NCBI GenBank assembly: GCA_017542125.1
Contig: JAFXXU010000058.1
Span: forward strand, 62,001 to 126,000
Length of the DNA stretch: 64,000 nucleotides
Direction: 5' to 3'
Source of the DNA: Ruminococcus sp.
GTDB taxonomy: Bacteria; Bacillota; Clostridia; Oscillospirales; Ruminococcaceae
A model generated the notes under the pieces. That model was not told the DNA's origin, did not search any database, and worked only from the letters and a program-made list of their open reading frames with translations. Below, in pieces: positions 24,433 to 33,947 of this stretch. Position numbers and translations under genes: made by a program. The first letter of the stretch is position 1. Every line of letters begins with the position of its first letter.

Positions 24433-27228
24433 ATGATAAGCGCATTGCTCAAAGATACGCTCAGAGAGATAAAGGGCTCAATGGGCAGATTTCTCTCGAT
24501 ATTCGCAATAATAGCTCTGGGCTGCGGCTTCTTTGCAGGCATAAAGGCTACAATGCCCGATATGGTCGATACCGCTGAGGCGTATTTTGCCGATCACAGC
24601 CTTATGGACATAAAGCTGCAAAGCAGTATAGGCGTCCGCTCCGAGGATGTTTCGGCAGTAAGAGCTGCCGATAACGTGGAGACCGCCGCCGCAGGCTACT
24701 CGAAGGATGTTTTCTACTATTACGAGAGCCAGAACCTGGTTATGAAGGTGATGTCTCTCCCCAACGGTACGATGGGCAGGATCAACTCCGTGGAGCTGCT
24801 GGAGGGCAGGTTACCTGAGAAAAGCGGCGAGTGTGTTGTCGAGCGGAAGACAAACTGCCCCGACACCTTCGTTATAGGCGAGAAGCTGACCCTGACTTCC
24901 CCCTCCGAAAGTGAGGATATCGGCGATATCTTCACCACCGATACCTTTGAGATAGTGGGTATAGTTGCATCCCCGCTGTATATCGGCTATGAGCGCGATC
25001 ATACCACGGTGGGCAACGGAAATGTTCTCTGCTATATCATGATACCGGAGCAGGATTTTGTCCTGCCCTATTACAGCGAGCTGTTTATCAGATTTGACGG
25101 TGTTTCTGACCTTGACCCCTTCTCGGACGAGTACAAGGATGCCGTAACAGAAAAGAAGACGGAGGCTGTCAAGGCTTTTCAGGACAGTGTCAATTCGCGC
25201 TATAACAAGATCAAGCAGCAGGCTGAAACACAGATCTCAAATGCAAAGGATAAGCTTGGTTTGCTTGAAAAGATGCTCTCTTTGACCGCCGAGGAAATGG
25301 ATAATACCATTAAGACCGGCCGTGAAAAGCTAAAAAAGGCTCAGGCGGATTACGATGCTCTTGAAAACAAATCCAGCGTTACTGCATTGCTTACCCGCTC
25401 AAAGCTGCTGCAAGCCGAAAAACAGCTTGAAGCCCTCGGTGAGCTGTATGAAGCCGAGATCATCGGTGACAGCAGCGTAAGAGAGCGCTATGCCGCCCAG
25501 ATCAGTGAGGCCAATATCTCGATAGCATCAGCGGAGCAGGAGCTTTCAGAGATCATGGAGCTCAAATTCTACGAGCAGGATCGCTTTTCGTATGCCGATT
25601 ATGCTTCATTCCGGGGGGATGCTGATAAGATCGACGCAATTGCCAAGGTCTTCCCTGCGTTCTTTATTCTGATAGTCGCGCTGGTCACGCTGACCACTAT
25701 GACCCGTATGATCGACGAGCACCGCACTCAGATCGGTACATATAAGGCGCTGGGGTATTCTTCCTTCAAGATCGCATCAAAGTATTTGATCTATGCTTTT
25801 CTGGCCTCTGTTACCGGCAGCGTGCTGGGCACGGTCCTGGGCTTGCAGATCTTCCCGGCGATCATTTATGACAGTTATAAGATACTCTATAATATACCCA
25901 GCATTGACACTCCCTTCAGGCTTTCGTATATGCTGCTGTGCATGGCTGCCGCTGTGCTTTGTACCGGTTCGGCTGTTATGTACGCCGGGCTGCGGTCGCT
26001 GAGGGCTCAGCCTTCAACGCTTATGAGGCCAAGGGCACCTGCCTCGGGCAGGAGAGTTGTATTGGAGAGAGTCTCCTTTATATGGAACAGGCTCAGCTTC
26101 CTTATGAAGGTCACTATCCGAAATCTGTTGAGATACAAAAAGCGGTTTTTGATGACCACTGCAGGCGTTGCCGGGTGTGCAGCACTCATAATCACCGGCT
26201 TTGCCTTGAAAAGCTCCATCAAGACCATTGCCGCAAAGCAGTTTAACGAGATAAACCTGTTTGATGCAACGGTGGTCCTCAATGCTGATAACAATACCGA
26301 TGCAGACAAAGCCTTGACTTTCATCCAGGGATTTGAGTATGTTGATAAAGCTGCTTTGTATTCCGTTGTTACCTGTGAGGGGAGAGCCAACGGCGTTATG
26401 CAGTCGGTGGATATCGTGGCACCTAAGGAGCCCGAGCATTTCACAGAATATATTACAATGAAAAGTGTTGATTCCGGCGAGGATCTTTCGCTGAAAGACG
26501 GAGAGATCTTTGTTACGGAAAAGCTCTCAATGCTGCTTGACCTGTCGGAGGGCAGCATGATCAATGTGACCCTTGACGACGGCACCAGGAGAGATCTGAA
26601 AGTTACAGCTGTCATAAAGAATTACGCGCTCCATTATATCTATATGACGCCTGAGACTTATATGAGCACATTCGGGCAGGAGCCTGCTTATAAACAGCTG
26701 CACCTGTTTTTGAAGCAGGGCGCCGATGAGGACGCCTTCAAACAGAAGGTCGTTTCCGACAAGCAGTTCCTTGGACTTGTGCTTAAAGGCGAGTCCAGCA
26801 GAGGGTTCCTCAATTCTGTTGACAGCCTGGATAAGATAGTTATTCTTCTGATAGTCTGTGCAGGATTACTGGCGGTGATCGTTCTCTATAATCTGGCAAA
26901 CATCAATATCACTGAGCGTGTCAGGGAGATAGCCACCATCAAGGTTTTAGGCTTTTTTGACGGCGAGACCTCGGCTTACATATACCGGGAGAATATCATC
27001 TCCACGCTGATAGGAATGATCATAGGGGTATTCCTCGGCAAGCTGCTGCATTATTTCGTGGTCATCACCGCTGAGGTGGATATAGTCCTCTTCAACAGAG
27101 AGCTGGTGTGGTGGGCCTATCTGGCCGGGACTGTGATAACCGCTGCGTTTGCGGCTCTTGTGAATTTTGTTCTGCATTTCAAGCTTAAAAGGATAGATAT
27201 GGTCGAGTCGCTCAAATCAGTTGAGTGA
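24433..27228 (+). CDS. Large FtsX-like ABC transporter permease
   Basis: 931 residues. After a first membrane helix (about 20-42) comes a large outer domain with a coiled coil (about 245-380), then three helices (about 410-530), a second outer domain (560-800) and three last helices ('VILLIVCAGLLAVIVLYNLANINITERVREIATIKVLGF'). This is the double FtsX_MacB layout of permeases that move or release lipids and peptides. No ATPase gene lies next to it, so the partner must be elsewhere. AAGGA precedes ATG 24433; it starts 35 nt after the aminotransferase. Confidence 0.88.
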   Translation: MISALLKDTLREIKGSMGRFLSIFAIIALGCGFFAGIKATMPDMVDTAEAYFADHSLMDIKLQSSIGVRSEDVSAVRAADNVETAAAGYSKDVFYYYESQNLVMKVMSLPNGTMGRINSVELLEGRLPEKSGECVVERKTNCPDTFVIGEKLTLTSPSESEDIGDIFTTDTFEIVGIVASPLYIGYERDHTTVGNGNVLCYIMIPEQDFVLPYYSELFIRFDGVSDLDPFSDEYKDAVTEKKTEAVKAFQDSVNSRYNKIKQQAETQISNAKDKLGLLEKMLSLTAEEMDNTIKTGREKLKKAQADYDALENKSSVTALLTRSKLLQAEKQLEALGELYEAEIIGDSSVRERYAAQISEANISIASAEQELSEIMELKFYEQDRFSYADYASFRGDADKIDAIAKVFPAFFILIVALVTLTTMTRMIDEHRTQIGTYKALGYSSFKIASKYLIYAFLASVTGSVLGTVLGLQIFPAIIYDSYKILYNIPSIDTPFRLSYMLLCMAAAVLCTGSAVMYAGLRSLRAQPSTLMRPRAPASGRRVVLERVSFIWNRLSFLMKVTIRNLLRYKKRFLMTTAGVAGCAALIITGFALKSSIKTIAAKQFNEINLFDATVVLNADNNTDADKALTFIQGFEYVDKAALYSVVTCEGRANGVMQSVDIVAPKEPEHFTEYITMKSVDSGEDLSLKDGEIFVTEKLSMLLDLSEGSMINVTLDDGTRRDLKVTAVIKNYALHYIYMTPETYMSTFGQEPAYKQLHLFLKQGADEDAFKQKVVSDKQFLGLVLKGESSRGFLNSVDSLDKIVILLIVCAGLLAVIVLYNLANINITERVREIATIKVLGFFDGETSAYIYRENIISTLIGMIIGVFLGKLLHYFVVITAEVDIVLFNRELVWWAYLAGTVITAAFAALVNFVLHFKLKRIDMVESLKSVE

Positions 27229-27255
27229 CGCATTAACGATAAAAGGAGGATCAAT

Positions 27256-27507
27256 ATGGAAGAAAACAGATGCTGCAAAATGAATTGGTGGGCTATGCTC
27301 GCCGCACTGCTGACGGGTGTTATAGTCGGAGCACTTGCCGTTATACTCGGCAAAAGGTATCTCGCACCGAGGAAGTCCCGCCACGATGAAAGAGTAGGCG
27401 ATGACCTCTGCGACTACGAGTTCGACGATTATTTTGACGACGATCTTCAATACCGCGACAATGAGGATAATATCCTCGATGACGAGACCGAAGCGCTGTC
27501 GTTCTGA
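27256..27507 (+). CDS. Small membrane protein with acidic tail, unknown function
   Basis: 83 residues: one membrane helix (about 10-33) with Gly/Ala/Val, a basic patch (RKSRHDER) and then a tail with about twenty Asp/Glu. AAGGAGG stands 7 nt before the ATG. It starts 27 nt after the FtsX permease and may be a partner of it (inference). No family recognised. Confidence 0.7.
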   Translation: MEENRCCKMNWWAMLAALLTGVIVGALAVILGKRYLAPRKSRHDERVGDDLCDYEFDDYFDDDLQYRDNEDNILDDETEALSF

Positions 27508-27543
27508 TTAAATCCAATTATTGATGAAAGGTATGATAAAGAA

Positions 27544-28638
27544 ATGAAGCTAGGTATGGTAGGTCTGCCGAATGTCGGCAAATCCACGCTGTTCAATGCG
27601 CTCACAAATGCAGGAGCCGAGTCGGCAAACTATCCGTTCTGCACGATCGAGCCCAATGTCGGGATCGTTTCTGTTCCCGATGAGAGGCTTGAAAAGCTGA
27701 GAGATATGTATAACCCTGTGAAGTTTACACCCGCGACCCTGGAATTTGTTGATATTGCAGGTCTTGTCAAGGGTGCTTCTAAGGGTGAGGGCCTCGGCAA
27801 CAAGTTCCTTGCCAATATCCGCGAGGTTGATGCGATAGTCCACGTTGTAAGATGCTTTGAGGATGACAATATCGTCCACGTTGACGGAAGCATTGATCCC
27901 AAGCGTGATATCGAGACCATTGACCTTGAGCTGGTATTTGCCGATATCGAGCTTATCGACCGTAAACTCGACCGCACCAAGAAGGCGATGAAAGGCGACA
28001 AGACCCTTGCTGCCGAGGTTGAGTTCCTTGAGAAGCTCAAAGCTCACCTGGAAGAGGGCAAGCCCGCACGTTCCTTTGATATGACTGAGGATGAGCTGGA
28101 GTCGCTGAAAGAGACACCGCTGCTTTCTTTAAAGCCGGTCATCTATGCGGCAAATCTCTCTGAGGCTGATTTCACCAACAATATCGAAAACAGCGTTCAC
28201 TATAAGACCGTATGTGAGATCGCAAAGTCTGAGGGAAGCGCCGTGTTCCCGATCTGTGCTCAGATCGAGGCTGAGATCGCCGATATGTCCGAGGAGGACA
28301 AGGAGATGTTCCTTTCCGAGCTGGGTCTCGAGACCAGCGGTCTTGACCGTATCATCAAGGAGGGCTATGCTCTTCTGGGGCTTATCTCCTATCTTACCGC
28401 CGGTCAGCCTGAGGTCAGAGCCTGGACTATCAAGAAGGGGACTAAGGCTCCTCAGGCAGCCGGAAAGATCCACTCAGACTTTGAGAAGGGCTTTATCCGT
28501 GCAGAGGTGGTATCTTTCAAGGACCTTATGGACTGCGGTTCTATGAATGCCGCCAAGGAGAAGGGACTCGTCCGCTCCGAGGGCAAGGATTATGTAATGC
28601 AGGACGGAGATATCGTGCTGTTCAGATTCAATGTCTGA
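27544..28638 (+). CDS. ychF: YchF/OLA1-type P-loop ATPase
   Basis: 364 residues, the family's usual length. G1 loop '[14 protein letters not shown]', '[12 protein letters not shown]' switch I and '[20 protein letters not shown]' switch II are present; the C-terminal TGS domain is around 275-362. Known: YchF prefers ATP over GTP, binds ribosomes and is redox-controlled. GAAAGG precedes the ATG. Confidence 0.95.
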   Translation: MKLGMVGLPNVGKSTLFNALTNAGAESANYPFCTIEPNVGIVSVPDERLEKLRDMYNPVKFTPATLEFVDIAGLVKGASKGEGLGNKFLANIREVDAIVHVVRCFEDDNIVHVDGSIDPKRDIETIDLELVFADIELIDRKLDRTKKAMKGDKTLAAEVEFLEKLKAHLEEGKPARSFDMTEDELESLKETPLLSLKPVIYAANLSEADFTNNIENSVHYKTVCEIAKSEGSAVFPICAQIEAEIADMSEEDKEMFLSELGLETSGLDRIIKEGYALLGLISYLTAGQPEVRAWTIKKGTKAPQAAGKIHSDFEKGFIRAEVVSFKDLMDCGSMNAAKEKGLVRSEGKDYVMQDGDIVLFRFNV

Positions 28639-28672
28639 TCTACAAGTACAAATTTTCGTACAATAAGGTGCT

Positions 28673-29203
28673 ATGATGAAAGAGATCTTTACTGACCGCC
28701 TTCACTTGCGTTACATAACAGAAGCCGATACACAGCGCATATTCGATTGCTGGGCAAGCGACCCGGAGGTCACAAAATTCCTCACCTGGTATCCCCACGA
28801 AAGTGCTGAGACCACTAAGCTGTATGTGGCATACATCCTGAACGAGTACAATAAAACGGATTGTTATTGTTGGGGCATCACTCTCACCGATACGGGTGAG
28901 CTTATCGGTATGATAGATGTTGTAGGCTATCACAAGGGCTCTCCGGTGATCGGATACTGTTCGGGACGTGCTTATTGGGGCAACGGCTATATGACCGAAG
29001 CCCTCAAAGCAGTCACCGCACAACTCTTTGACGACGGTTATGATACAATAGTTATCGAAGCCGCAGACGATAACATCGGCAGCAACCGGGTCATCCGGAA
29101 AGCTGGGTTTGAATTCGTTGACAGCAGGATCGCTCCTATGTCTGAGCAGAAAAAGGACAGGCTGCTGAAGATCAACTCCTACCGTCTGTATAAGTCCAAA
29201 TAA
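28673..29203 (+). CDS. GNAT family N-acetyltransferase (RimJ/RimL type)
   Basis: 176 residues. The pattern 'TDRLHLRYITEADTQRIFDCWASDPEV', 'YWGNGYMTEALKAVTAQLF' (acetyl-CoA loop) and 'NIGSNRVIRKAGFEF' is that of the RimJ/L subgroup, which acetylates protein N-termini, antibiotics or small amines. Substrate is unknown. Start ATG 28673 or 28676; AAGG lies just upstream. Confidence 0.88.
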   Translation: MMKEIFTDRLHLRYITEADTQRIFDCWASDPEVTKFLTWYPHESAETTKLYVAYILNEYNKTDCYCWGITLTDTGELIGMIDVVGYHKGSPVIGYCSGRAYWGNGYMTEALKAVTAQLFDDGYDTIVIEAADDNIGSNRVIRKAGFEFVDSRIAPMSEQKKDRLLKINSYRLYKSK

Positions 29204-29211
29204 TCGTACAC

Positions 29212-29250
29212 TAAAAAGGCCGCTCCGGTTTGTTCCCGGAGCGGCCTTAC
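29212..29250 (-). terminator. Terminator at the end of the purine cluster
   Basis: AAGGCCGCTCCGG (29216-29228) pairs with CCGGAGCGGCCTT (29236-29248). On the minus strand it is followed by T5; on the plus strand, after the acetyltransferase gene, the T tract is weaker. Confidence 0.88.
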
Positions 29251-29256
29251 TTTGTA

Positions 29257-30612
29257 TTACTGTCTTATATAGATGCCGTTTTCCTCAAGGTAATCCTCAA
29301 GATCCTGCTTGTACTCAAAATCGAAGGGGTCAAAGGTAGCTTTCAGAGCCTTTTGACCGATATCGCGACGGTAGTGAGCGTTTTCAAAGCTGATCTTCTT
29401 TACGGCGGCATAGGCGTTGTTGATCGCCTCATTGAGGGTATTGCCCTTGGCGGTTACACCCAGAACGCGCCCTCCGTTAGTCACAAGCTTGCCGTTGACC
29501 AGCTTGGTGCCTGCGTGGAAGATCTCGGCGCCCTCCAACTGACCCTTCTCATCAAGGCCGGTGATCTCCAGCCCCTTGGGATAGGAGAGGGGATAGCCGC
29601 CGCTTGCCATAACAACGCAGGTGCAGCTCCCGAAGGACCACTTGATGTCCATATCAGCCAGCCTGTGATCGTAGATCGCCAGCATTATATCCACCAGATC
29701 ACCCTCCAGCATCGGGAGAACTACCTGAGTCTCGGGATCGCCGAAGCGGCAGTTATACTCGATGACCTTCGGACCCTTGGATGTGAGCATAAGCCCGAAA
29801 TAGAGGCAGCCCTCAAATGTCCTGCCCTCGGCATTCATGGCATTTATCGTCGGCAGGAAGATCTTCTCCATACACTCCTCGGAGATCTCACGTGTGTAAT
29901 AGGGGTTGGGGGATACTGTTCCCATTCCTCCGGTGTTGAGACCCTCGTCGTTATCGTAGGCTCTCTTGTGATCCATTGAGGATATCATCGGAACAACGGT
30001 TTTGCCGTCGGTGAATGCCAGCACCGAGACTTCTGGGCCTGTCAGGTACTCTTCAACGACTACCGTTGCGGAGCTGTCTCCGAACTTTCTGCCGTCGATC
30101 ATCTCCTTAATGGCGTCAACAGCCTCTTTCTCGGTCTGAGCGAGGATAACGCCCTTGCCCAGAGCCAGGCCGTCAGCCTTGATAACAGCGGGATAGGTGT
30201 TCTGCTTCTTGACATAAGCGATGGCGTCCTTGCTGTTATCGAAGACCTCATATGCAGCGGTGGGGATACCGTATTTCTTCATCAGGTTCTTTGAGAACAC
30301 CTTGCTGCCCTCGATGATAGCCGCGGCTTTCTTGGGCCCGAAGGTCTTGAAGCCCTCTGCCTGGAGAGCATCCACCATACCGAGCACCAGAGGATCGTCA
30401 GGGGCTACTACCACCAGCTCGACCTCCAGCTTCTTGGCGAGAGCTACCATACCGTCAATATCGGTGGCTGCTACGGAGAAGCACTCGGCGCCGTCTGCCT
30501 CGATGCCGCCGTTGCCGGGGGCACAGTATATCTTATCGCATTTTGGCGACTGCATAAGCTTGCGGATTAGTGCGTGCTCGCGTCCGCCGCTGCCGACTAC
30601 AAGTATTTTCAT
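29257..30612 (-). CDS. purD: Phosphoribosylamine--glycine ligase
   Basis: 451 residues. ATP-grasp enzyme: 'VVGSGGREHALIRKL' N-terminal fold, 'AVIKADGLALGKGVILAQT' ATP loop and 'EYNCRFGDPETQ' metal site. It joins glycine to phosphoribosylamine, step 2 of purine synthesis. AAGGAGG stands before the ATG. It is the last gene of the minus-strand purine cluster, 32 nt after the AICAR transformylase gene. Confidence 0.95.
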   Translation of the reverse strand: MKILVVGSGGREHALIRKLMQSPKCDKIYCAPGNGGIEADGAECFSVAATDIDGMVALAKKLEVELVVVAPDDPLVLGMVDALQAEGFKTFGPKKAAAIIEGSKVFSKNLMKKYGIPTAAYEVFDNSKDAIAYVKKQNTYPAVIKADGLALGKGVILAQTEKEAVDAIKEMIDGRKFGDSSATVVVEEYLTGPEVSVLAFTDGKTVVPMISSMDHKRAYDNDEGLNTGGMGTVSPNPYYTREISEECMEKIFLPTINAMNAEGRTFEGCLYFGLMLTSKGPKVIEYNCRFGDPETQVVLPMLEGDLVDIMLAIYDHRLADMDIKWSFGSCTCVVMASGGYPLSYPKGLEITGLDEKGQLEGAEIFHAGTKLVNGKLVTNGGRVLGVTAKGNTLNEAINNAYAAVKKISFENAHYRRDIGQKALKATFDPFDFEYKQDLEDYLEENGIYIRQ

Positions 30613-30644
30613 ATTATACCTCCTTATCGGGGAAAAAGATCATC

Positions 30645-31826
30645 TTAATGGTGGAAAAGTCTGATGCCGGTGAATGCCATAGCTATGCCGTACTTGTTGC
30701 AGGTCATGATAACGTGGTCGTCGCGGATGGATCCGCCGGGTTCAGCGATATACATAACGCCGGACTTCTTAGCTCTCTCAATGTTGTCACCGAAGGGGAA
30801 GAAAGCATCTGAGCCAAGGGCTACATCGGTATTCTTATCCAGCCACTCGCGCTGCTCTTCCTTAGTGAACACCTCGGGCTTGACCTTGAAGATGTTCTCC
30901 CAGGTGCCGTCTGCGAGAACGTCCATATACTCATCGGAGATATATACGTCGATGGCGTTGTCGCGGTCAGGCCTGCGGATGTTGTCAACGAACTGGAGAC
31001 CGAGAACCTTCGGATGCTGCCTGAGCCACCAGATATCAGCCTTGTTGCCTGCAAGTCTTGTGCAGTGGATACGGGACTGCTGGCCTGCGCCGATACCGAT
31101 AGCCTGACCGTCCTTGACATAGCATACTGAGTTGGACTGGGTATATTTCAGGGTGATGAGGGAGATCATAAGATCCTCCAGCTTATCGGCGGGGATATCC
31201 TTGTTATCGGTAACGATGTTTGAGAGCAGCTCTTTGTTGATGTCGAGCTCGTTGCGGCCCTGCTCAAAGGTAACGCCGAATACCTGCTTGGTCTCAACGG
31301 GTGCGGGCTTGTAGTTCTCGTCGATCTTGATGATGTTGTAGGTGCCTTTCCTCTTGCTCTTAAGGATCTCAAGTGCCTCGTCGGTGTAGCCGGGGGCGAT
31401 AACGCCGTCGGAGACCTCGCGCTGGATCATCTTTGCGGTGGGAACGTCGCAGACATCGGAGAGTGCGATGAAATCACCGTAGGAGCTCATTCTGTCAGCA
31501 CCTCTGGCTCTTGCATAAGCGCAGGCAAGGGGAGAGAGCTCACCGAGATCGTCAACGAAGTAGATCTTTTTGAGAGTATCCGAAAGGGGTCTGCCCACAG
31601 CAGCTCCGGCGGGAGAAACGTGCTTGAAGGATGTTGCCGAAGGAAGTCCGGTAGCCTTTTTCAGCTCGCGGACAAGCTGCCAGCCGTTGAAGGCATCCAG
31701 CAGATTGATGTAACCGGGCTTGCCGTTGAGCACCTCGATAGGCAGCTCGGAGCCGTCAGCCATATAGACTTTTGAGGGCTTCTGATTGGGGTTGCAGCCG
31801 TATTTGAGAAGCATTTCGTTTGACAT
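30645..31826 (-). CDS. Stand-alone AICAR transformylase (PurH C-terminal type)
   Basis: 393 residues. It covers only the formyltransferase part of PurH ('LKYGCNPNQKPSKVY', 'ATSFKHVSPAGAAVG', 'KYTQSNSVCYVKDGQAIGIGAGQQSRIHC'), with the Lys-His pair of the active site. The N-terminal IMP cyclohydrolase domain of usual PurH (about 200 residues) is missing; the complete ATG start has AGGAGG. Known: it transfers a formyl group from 10-formyl-THF to AICAR. The next step is probably done by PurO, coded 2.1 kb upstream in the same cluster. Confidence 0.92.
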   Translation of the reverse strand: MSNEMLLKYGCNPNQKPSKVYMADGSELPIEVLNGKPGYINLLDAFNGWQLVRELKKATGLPSATSFKHVSPAGAAVGRPLSDTLKKIYFVDDLGELSPLACAYARARGADRMSSYGDFIALSDVCDVPTAKMIQREVSDGVIAPGYTDEALEILKSKRKGTYNIIKIDENYKPAPVETKQVFGVTFEQGRNELDINKELLSNIVTDNKDIPADKLEDLMISLITLKYTQSNSVCYVKDGQAIGIGAGQQSRIHCTRLAGNKADIWWLRQHPKVLGLQFVDNIRRPDRDNAIDVYISDEYMDVLADGTWENIFKVKPEVFTKEEQREWLDKNTDVALGSDAFFPFGDNIERAKKSGVMYIAEPGGSIRDDHVIMTCNKYGIAMAFTGIRLFHH

Positions 31827-31882
31827 AGTTATTACCTCCTGATTGATTCTTTATATCATCCCTGTTGGGATATAATTACGTT

Positions 31883-33412
31883 TTAGGTTTGTGCGGTTTC
31901 TGATTCCTTCCAGAATTCTCTGTTGAAGTAGTCGGATTTCTGCTGCACCTGTGTGATAAACTCGTCCGTTCCCATTTCCTCGCAGAGGGTCGGGGTCTCG
32001 GAGAACAGATCCGTTCCGAGGCCGAGCCGGTCTCCCTTTATCTCGGCACCGAGAGCAGAGAGTGTAGTGGGGAACATATCCATGGGTGAGAACTGCCTGT
32101 TTTTGGGGTTGACAGCCTGCTTGGCAGCGTTGATGAAGCAATTGTAGGGCGTTCTGGTATAGCCCTCCTGTTCAAGCACTAAACCCTCTGGAACGTGCTC
32201 GGCAATATGGTCGCCGGTGATGACAATGACCGTATCTTCGTAATACGGCTTGGTTTTCAGCCAGTCGATGAAGTCCTTCACCTGACGGGATGTGCAGTTG
32301 ACTGCGTTGGCAAATCTGCTGTCGAATTTGTCGTCACAGAGCTCGCAGCGGTAGCCTTCCTCATAGCTGTGGGTGTCCATGGTGTACATCGTCACGGCAA
32401 AGGGCTTGCCGCTCTCGGCGAGCTTTTCGATCTTCTGCTTTGAGTACTCGAACATCTTGCAGTCCTCAAAGCCCCACATCTCAAAGTAGCCCTCAGGCAA
32501 GAGCCCCTCGTCGATGGCTGAATGGAGATCGAATACGCTGCTGTCCTCGTACCTGCCGACATAGCGGTTGTATGCGGCAAAGTTGGAGTTGGAGCCTTCA
32601 ATAAAAAGCTGGGTGTAGCCGTTGTCGTGGAGTATGTCCTCAAGGCGTCGCAGCGAGGGGAGGAAGCATTTGAGCTCGTTCATCTTGTTGCGCATTTTGC
32701 CGAGCGGCGTCATCAGCACGACGCCGGAGGTCTGGGCGATAGTGGCGCCCATAGTGTATTTGATGCTTGAACAGTAGCCCACGGAACCGCCCAGCTTATC
32801 GCAGTGCGAGAAGCTGACATTACCTTTGGCGAGCTCTGTAAGCTCCGGCATAAAGTCTGTTTCCTGGAGGCCGCCGTTCTCGGGAGTGGTGTAGGTGTTC
32901 TCGAAAGATTCCAGATAAATATAGATGAGGTTTTTCTTCTCCTCAGGGAAGGTCACGATCTCGGAAGTCGGAACAACATAATGCTCCTCATAGATCGTCG
33001 ATGTATGAATGAGGTTGTTGATATAGGAGAAGGTATTCGTCTCAACACACAGCGAGATCACAGAGATCGCCGGAACTGCGGCGAGCAGAGCTATCCTTGC
33101 GTACCGGGCATTGAGTCGGAAACTGGGTACTTTGTCGGGTCGAATGAATGTCACGCTCTCGGCGCGTGTCATCCGAACAAGCCTTATGGAGAGGAGTACA
33201 GCCAAGGCTGCTGCGAGGACGGCATATACTATCAGCTTCCTTGCCATTTCCGGCGTATAACCCTCGTTAGCGAACTGAACGGTAAATAGTATCGCCTCGA
33301 TATCCATACTCGGGAAGTGCATCCGCAGAAACACCGTCGTGGTCAGCATCACGGCTGAGAGAGTCAGCAGTACGCATCCGAAGCAAAGAGCGATCTTCCT
33401 GCCGGTGCTCAT
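31883..33412 (-). CDS. LTA synthase-like membrane phosphoglycerol transferase (sulfatase fold)
   Basis: 509 residues. Membrane segments are seen near 5-28, 60-76 and 105-122; the outer domain (from about 155) has the alkaline-phosphatase/sulfatase fold with 'LIYIYLESFE' (metal Glu), 'KYTMGATIAQ' (likely nucleophile Thr) and 'VIVITGDHIAEHV' (metal Asp-His). Known: relatives LtaS and MdoB take glycerol phosphate from phosphatidylglycerol for teichoic acids or glucans. The start overlaps the upstream membrane-protein gene by 4 nt (ATGA). Its place in a purine cluster is unusual. Confidence 0.85.
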   Translation of the reverse strand: MSTGRKIALCFGCVLLTLSAVMLTTTVFLRMHFPSMDIEAILFTVQFANEGYTPEMARKLIVYAVLAAALAVLLSIRLVRMTRAESVTFIRPDKVPSFRLNARYARIALLAAVPAISVISLCVETNTFSYINNLIHTSTIYEEHYVVPTSEIVTFPEEKKNLIYIYLESFENTYTTPENGGLQETDFMPELTELAKGNVSFSHCDKLGGSVGYCSSIKYTMGATIAQTSGVVLMTPLGKMRNKMNELKCFLPSLRRLEDILHDNGYTQLFIEGSNSNFAAYNRYVGRYEDSSVFDLHSAIDEGLLPEGYFEMWGFEDCKMFEYSKQKIEKLAESGKPFAVTMYTMDTHSYEEGYRCELCDDKFDSRFANAVNCTSRQVKDFIDWLKTKPYYEDTVIVITGDHIAEHVPEGLVLEQEGYTRTPYNCFINAAKQAVNPKNRQFSPMDMFPTTLSALGAEIKGDRLGLGTDLFSETPTLCEEMGTDEFITQVQQKSDYFNREFWKESETAQT

Positions 33413-33906
33413 TGCCTTTTGGGTCCTTCAGTCCTGAAGAATGGTTGAATGATCACCAGCATATGTCTGTATATCCCGAACAGCCTGTATCCCTTTGACG
33501 CAAGGAACGAAAACAGCTTGTGAAGCAAAAGAGCAGCAAGAAAGACTATGATCGGCCGCAGCCAGATCAGGAACCATTTCCAAAGTGCGTGAGGACCCAA
33601 ATACGGCTCATCGATGAGGCAGTATACTGAACGTAGGTATCCCATCAGTATGAACAGGCCGAAGCCCAGCACCCTGTATAGCCAAAGAGGTGAGCGTGTA
33701 GGTGAAAGGTTCGGAAGCCAGAAAAGCGCTATGCTCAGAAACGGACAAAGGCCGTAAACCGCCAGCTCGGCGATATCTGTTTCAAGAAATGTAAGAACTG
33801 CCGTCGTAAGCCTCGCAGTTATCGCAAGTGCAGCTGCGAGTATCAAAATAGTATAATACACCGGGTTACGTTTTATGCAGCCAAAGTATTTTGAAAGGAT
33901 ATGCAT
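33409..33906 (-). CDS. Membrane protein coupled to the LTA synthase-like gene, unknown
   Basis: 165 residues with four hydrophobic segments (about 16-38, 46-62, 77-92, 107-130). It has no motif that I recognise. The LTA synthase-like protein has fewer N-terminal helices than LtaS (five), so this protein may supply the missing membrane part (inference). The 4-nt overlap shows translational coupling. GGGGTG precedes the ATG. Confidence 0.75.
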   Translation of the reverse strand: MHILSKYFGCIKRNPVYYTILILAAALAITARLTTAVLTFLETDIAELAVYGLCPFLSIALFWLPNLSPTRSPLWLYRVLGFGLFILMGYLRSVYCLIDEPYLGPHALWKWFLIWLRPIIVFLAALLLHKLFSFLASKGYRLFGIYRHMLVIIQPFFRTEGPKRQ

Positions 33907-33947
33907 TGTTCACCCCGCCGGTATGGTTCTGATCATTTACTGAGACT

